From positions 1 to 39,912 of the forward strand of contig JAHHGR010000043.1 of the NCBI GenBank assembly GCA_019359725.1: DNA of 39,912 bases. The letters run 5' to 3'. Position 1 is the first letter of the stretch. Every line of letters starts with the position of its first letter. Origin of the DNA: Aphanocapsa lilacina HA4352-LM1 (lineage in GTDB: Bacteria > Cyanobacteriota > Cyanobacteriia > Gloeobacterales > Gloeobacteraceae). Position numbers and translations under genes: made by a program. This document shows positions 39,212 to 39,912 of the stretch, piece by piece. The notes under the pieces were generated by a model. The model saw only the letters and a program-made list of their open reading frames with translations, ran no database searches and was not told the DNA's origin.

Positions 39212-39879
39212 AAATCACCCTCGGCAGCCAGGGCTTCTTTGAGTTTGCGTAGCTTTTGGGTGACGGGATCCTCTTGCTGGTCGCTGCGCAGGCGCTCGGC
39301 ATACGCCGCATCGCGGCCGATCTCTGCATCCATCGCCTCCTTGTGGTCGTAGTAGTAAGCCAGGGCCGAGAGGATCTGACCGAAAGTGAGATGGGGATAG
39401 GCATGCAACAGGGCCTCCGGTCCGTGAGCCCAAGCGGTATGATCAGCGGCCAGGTGCTTCACTTTAATCCGGGTGCCCTCGATGAGGGCACGACCATTTC
39501 TATCAAGAATGATGTGTTCGTAAGTCGTCGTGTGTTTATCGTATGTATCGATCAACATAGGCTCCAGCATGCGCTCTGAAAAATGATTACTGTTGATGTA
39601 AGAGTTGATCTCGTCTTGATGATCGCTGTAGTAGCTCAACGCATCGAATACTTGAGCCAGGGTCAGATGGGGTAATCGGCTCGGAATGGTTTCAGGCGAG
39701 ACGCCTTGACGCCAGATTTCGACGATTGCGCGCACGGGTGTACGAGTTCCTTTGATAATTGGTTCACCACTCAAGATGCTCTCGTCCAGAAGTGTTGAAT
39801 CAGTGAACGCTTGCACACAGTTCGAGGGGCCAGACCCTGCGCCTCCAGCTGCCCAGCAATTTTCCCAGCCAATGCACAT
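39208..39879 (-). CDS. Tandem DUF433 antitoxin-like protein
   Basis: A 223-residue protein with two DUF433 domains: residues about 29-100 (LDESILSGEPIIKGTRTPVR, LPHLTLAQVFDALSYYSDH) and 122-185 (ILDRNGRALIEGTRIKVKHL, YPHLTFGQILSALAYYYDH), then a charged helical tail. DUF433 proteins are small winged-helix antitoxin candidates, usually one domain, encoded just before DUF5615 PIN-like toxins, as here. Two joined domains suggest fusion of neighbouring antitoxins. ATG at 39879 has AGGAAG 6 nt upstream; GTG at 39816 is an alternative. The stop overlaps the start region of the frameshifted toxin gene. Confidence 0.82.
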   Translation of the reverse strand: MCIGWENCWAAGGAGSGPSNCVQAFTDSTLLDESILSGEPIIKGTRTPVRAIVEIWRQGVSPETIPSRLPHLTLAQVFDALSYYSDHQDEINSYINSNHFSERMLEPMLIDTYDKHTTTYEHIILDRNGRALIEGTRIKVKHLAADHTAWAHGPEALLHAYPHLTFGQILSALAYYYDHKEAMDAEIGRDAAYAERLRSDQQEDPVTQKLRKLKEALAAEGDF

Positions 39880-39912
39880 AACTGACTTCCTGACACATGC
39901 AACATTGCAAGT

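Noticed and set aside
1..39912. CRISPR arrays, tRNA or rRNA genes
   Set aside because: No regularly spaced repeats of 25-40 bp with spacers, no cloverleaf with a GTTCRANNC-type T arm, and no rRNA-like sequence seen on reading through.

Overview
The window looks like chromosomal DNA of a GC-rich cyanobacterium, most plausibly a Gloeobacter-type lineage. The evidence is a PsaE gene, a PsbM-like 34-residue photosystem II peptide, several small families largely confined to cyanobacteria (DUF1815, DUF2949, a DUF6887-like protein) and an SLH/OprB-type outer-membrane porin. Gene packing is very tight, with ATGA start-stop overlaps and repeated 4-nt tail-to-tail overlaps of convergent genes. I see no rRNA, tRNA or CRISPR array. 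The genus is an inference from gene content, not a match to a reference.

Left third (1-18 kb): a small DUF6883/DUF4926 pair at the edge, the first gene apparently 5'-truncated. An electron-transfer-flavoprotein operon follows (etfB-etfA-ETF dehydrogenase with a fused ferredoxin domain, minus strand). Next is a three-gene membrane operon (DUF883/YqjD-like, holin-like YqjE-like, DUF3618-like) that ends in a strong hairpin and lies close to a glutathionyl-hydroquinone reductase (YqjG/ECM4), a neighbourhood that recalls the yqjCDEK-yqjFG region of enterobacteria. Then come a secreted malectin/kelch protein, a secreted unknown, transaldolase, MoaC, DUF1815, PsbM-like, a PspA/IM30-like protein behind a structured leader, DUF2949, a GNAT gene overlapping hisG, a small membrane protein, an exported methyltransferase-like lipoprotein, YajQ and a secreted unknown.

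Middle (18-34 kb): exported thioredoxin, peroxiredoxin and TPR genes in a run, aroC, a cupin gene whose ribosome binding site lies in a perfect hairpin, an exported amidohydrolase, a frameshifted DUF6887-like gene, a dienelactone hydrolase, divergent overlapping VOC and GNAT genes, an operon headed by an unusual RDD-TonB fusion (with a nucleoside deoxyribosyltransferase-like gene and a DUF2227 gene), psaE-mutM, a small secreted protein, a porin, and an FtsY with an approximately 500-residue Pro/Ala/Glu-rich extension containing four FDW-type motifs.

Right end (34-39.9 kb): an accessory region. It has a secreted trimeric-adhesin-like head protein with a C-terminal S74 self-cleaving chaperone domain and a small secreted partner. 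A decayed minus-strand cassette follows: a transposase-like HTH protein, a micro-ORF and a coiled-coil gene interrupted by an in-frame TGA. Next is a convergent, overlapping three-Cys-motif (DUF5131/Gp37-Gp68) and TcmP pair, then a toxin-antitoxin-like module with two fused DUF433 domains and a frameshifted DUF5615 PIN-like gene. The best candidates for under-described biology are the three-Cys/TcmP pair, the RDD-TonB fusion, the FtsY linker motifs and the head-S74 surface protein.
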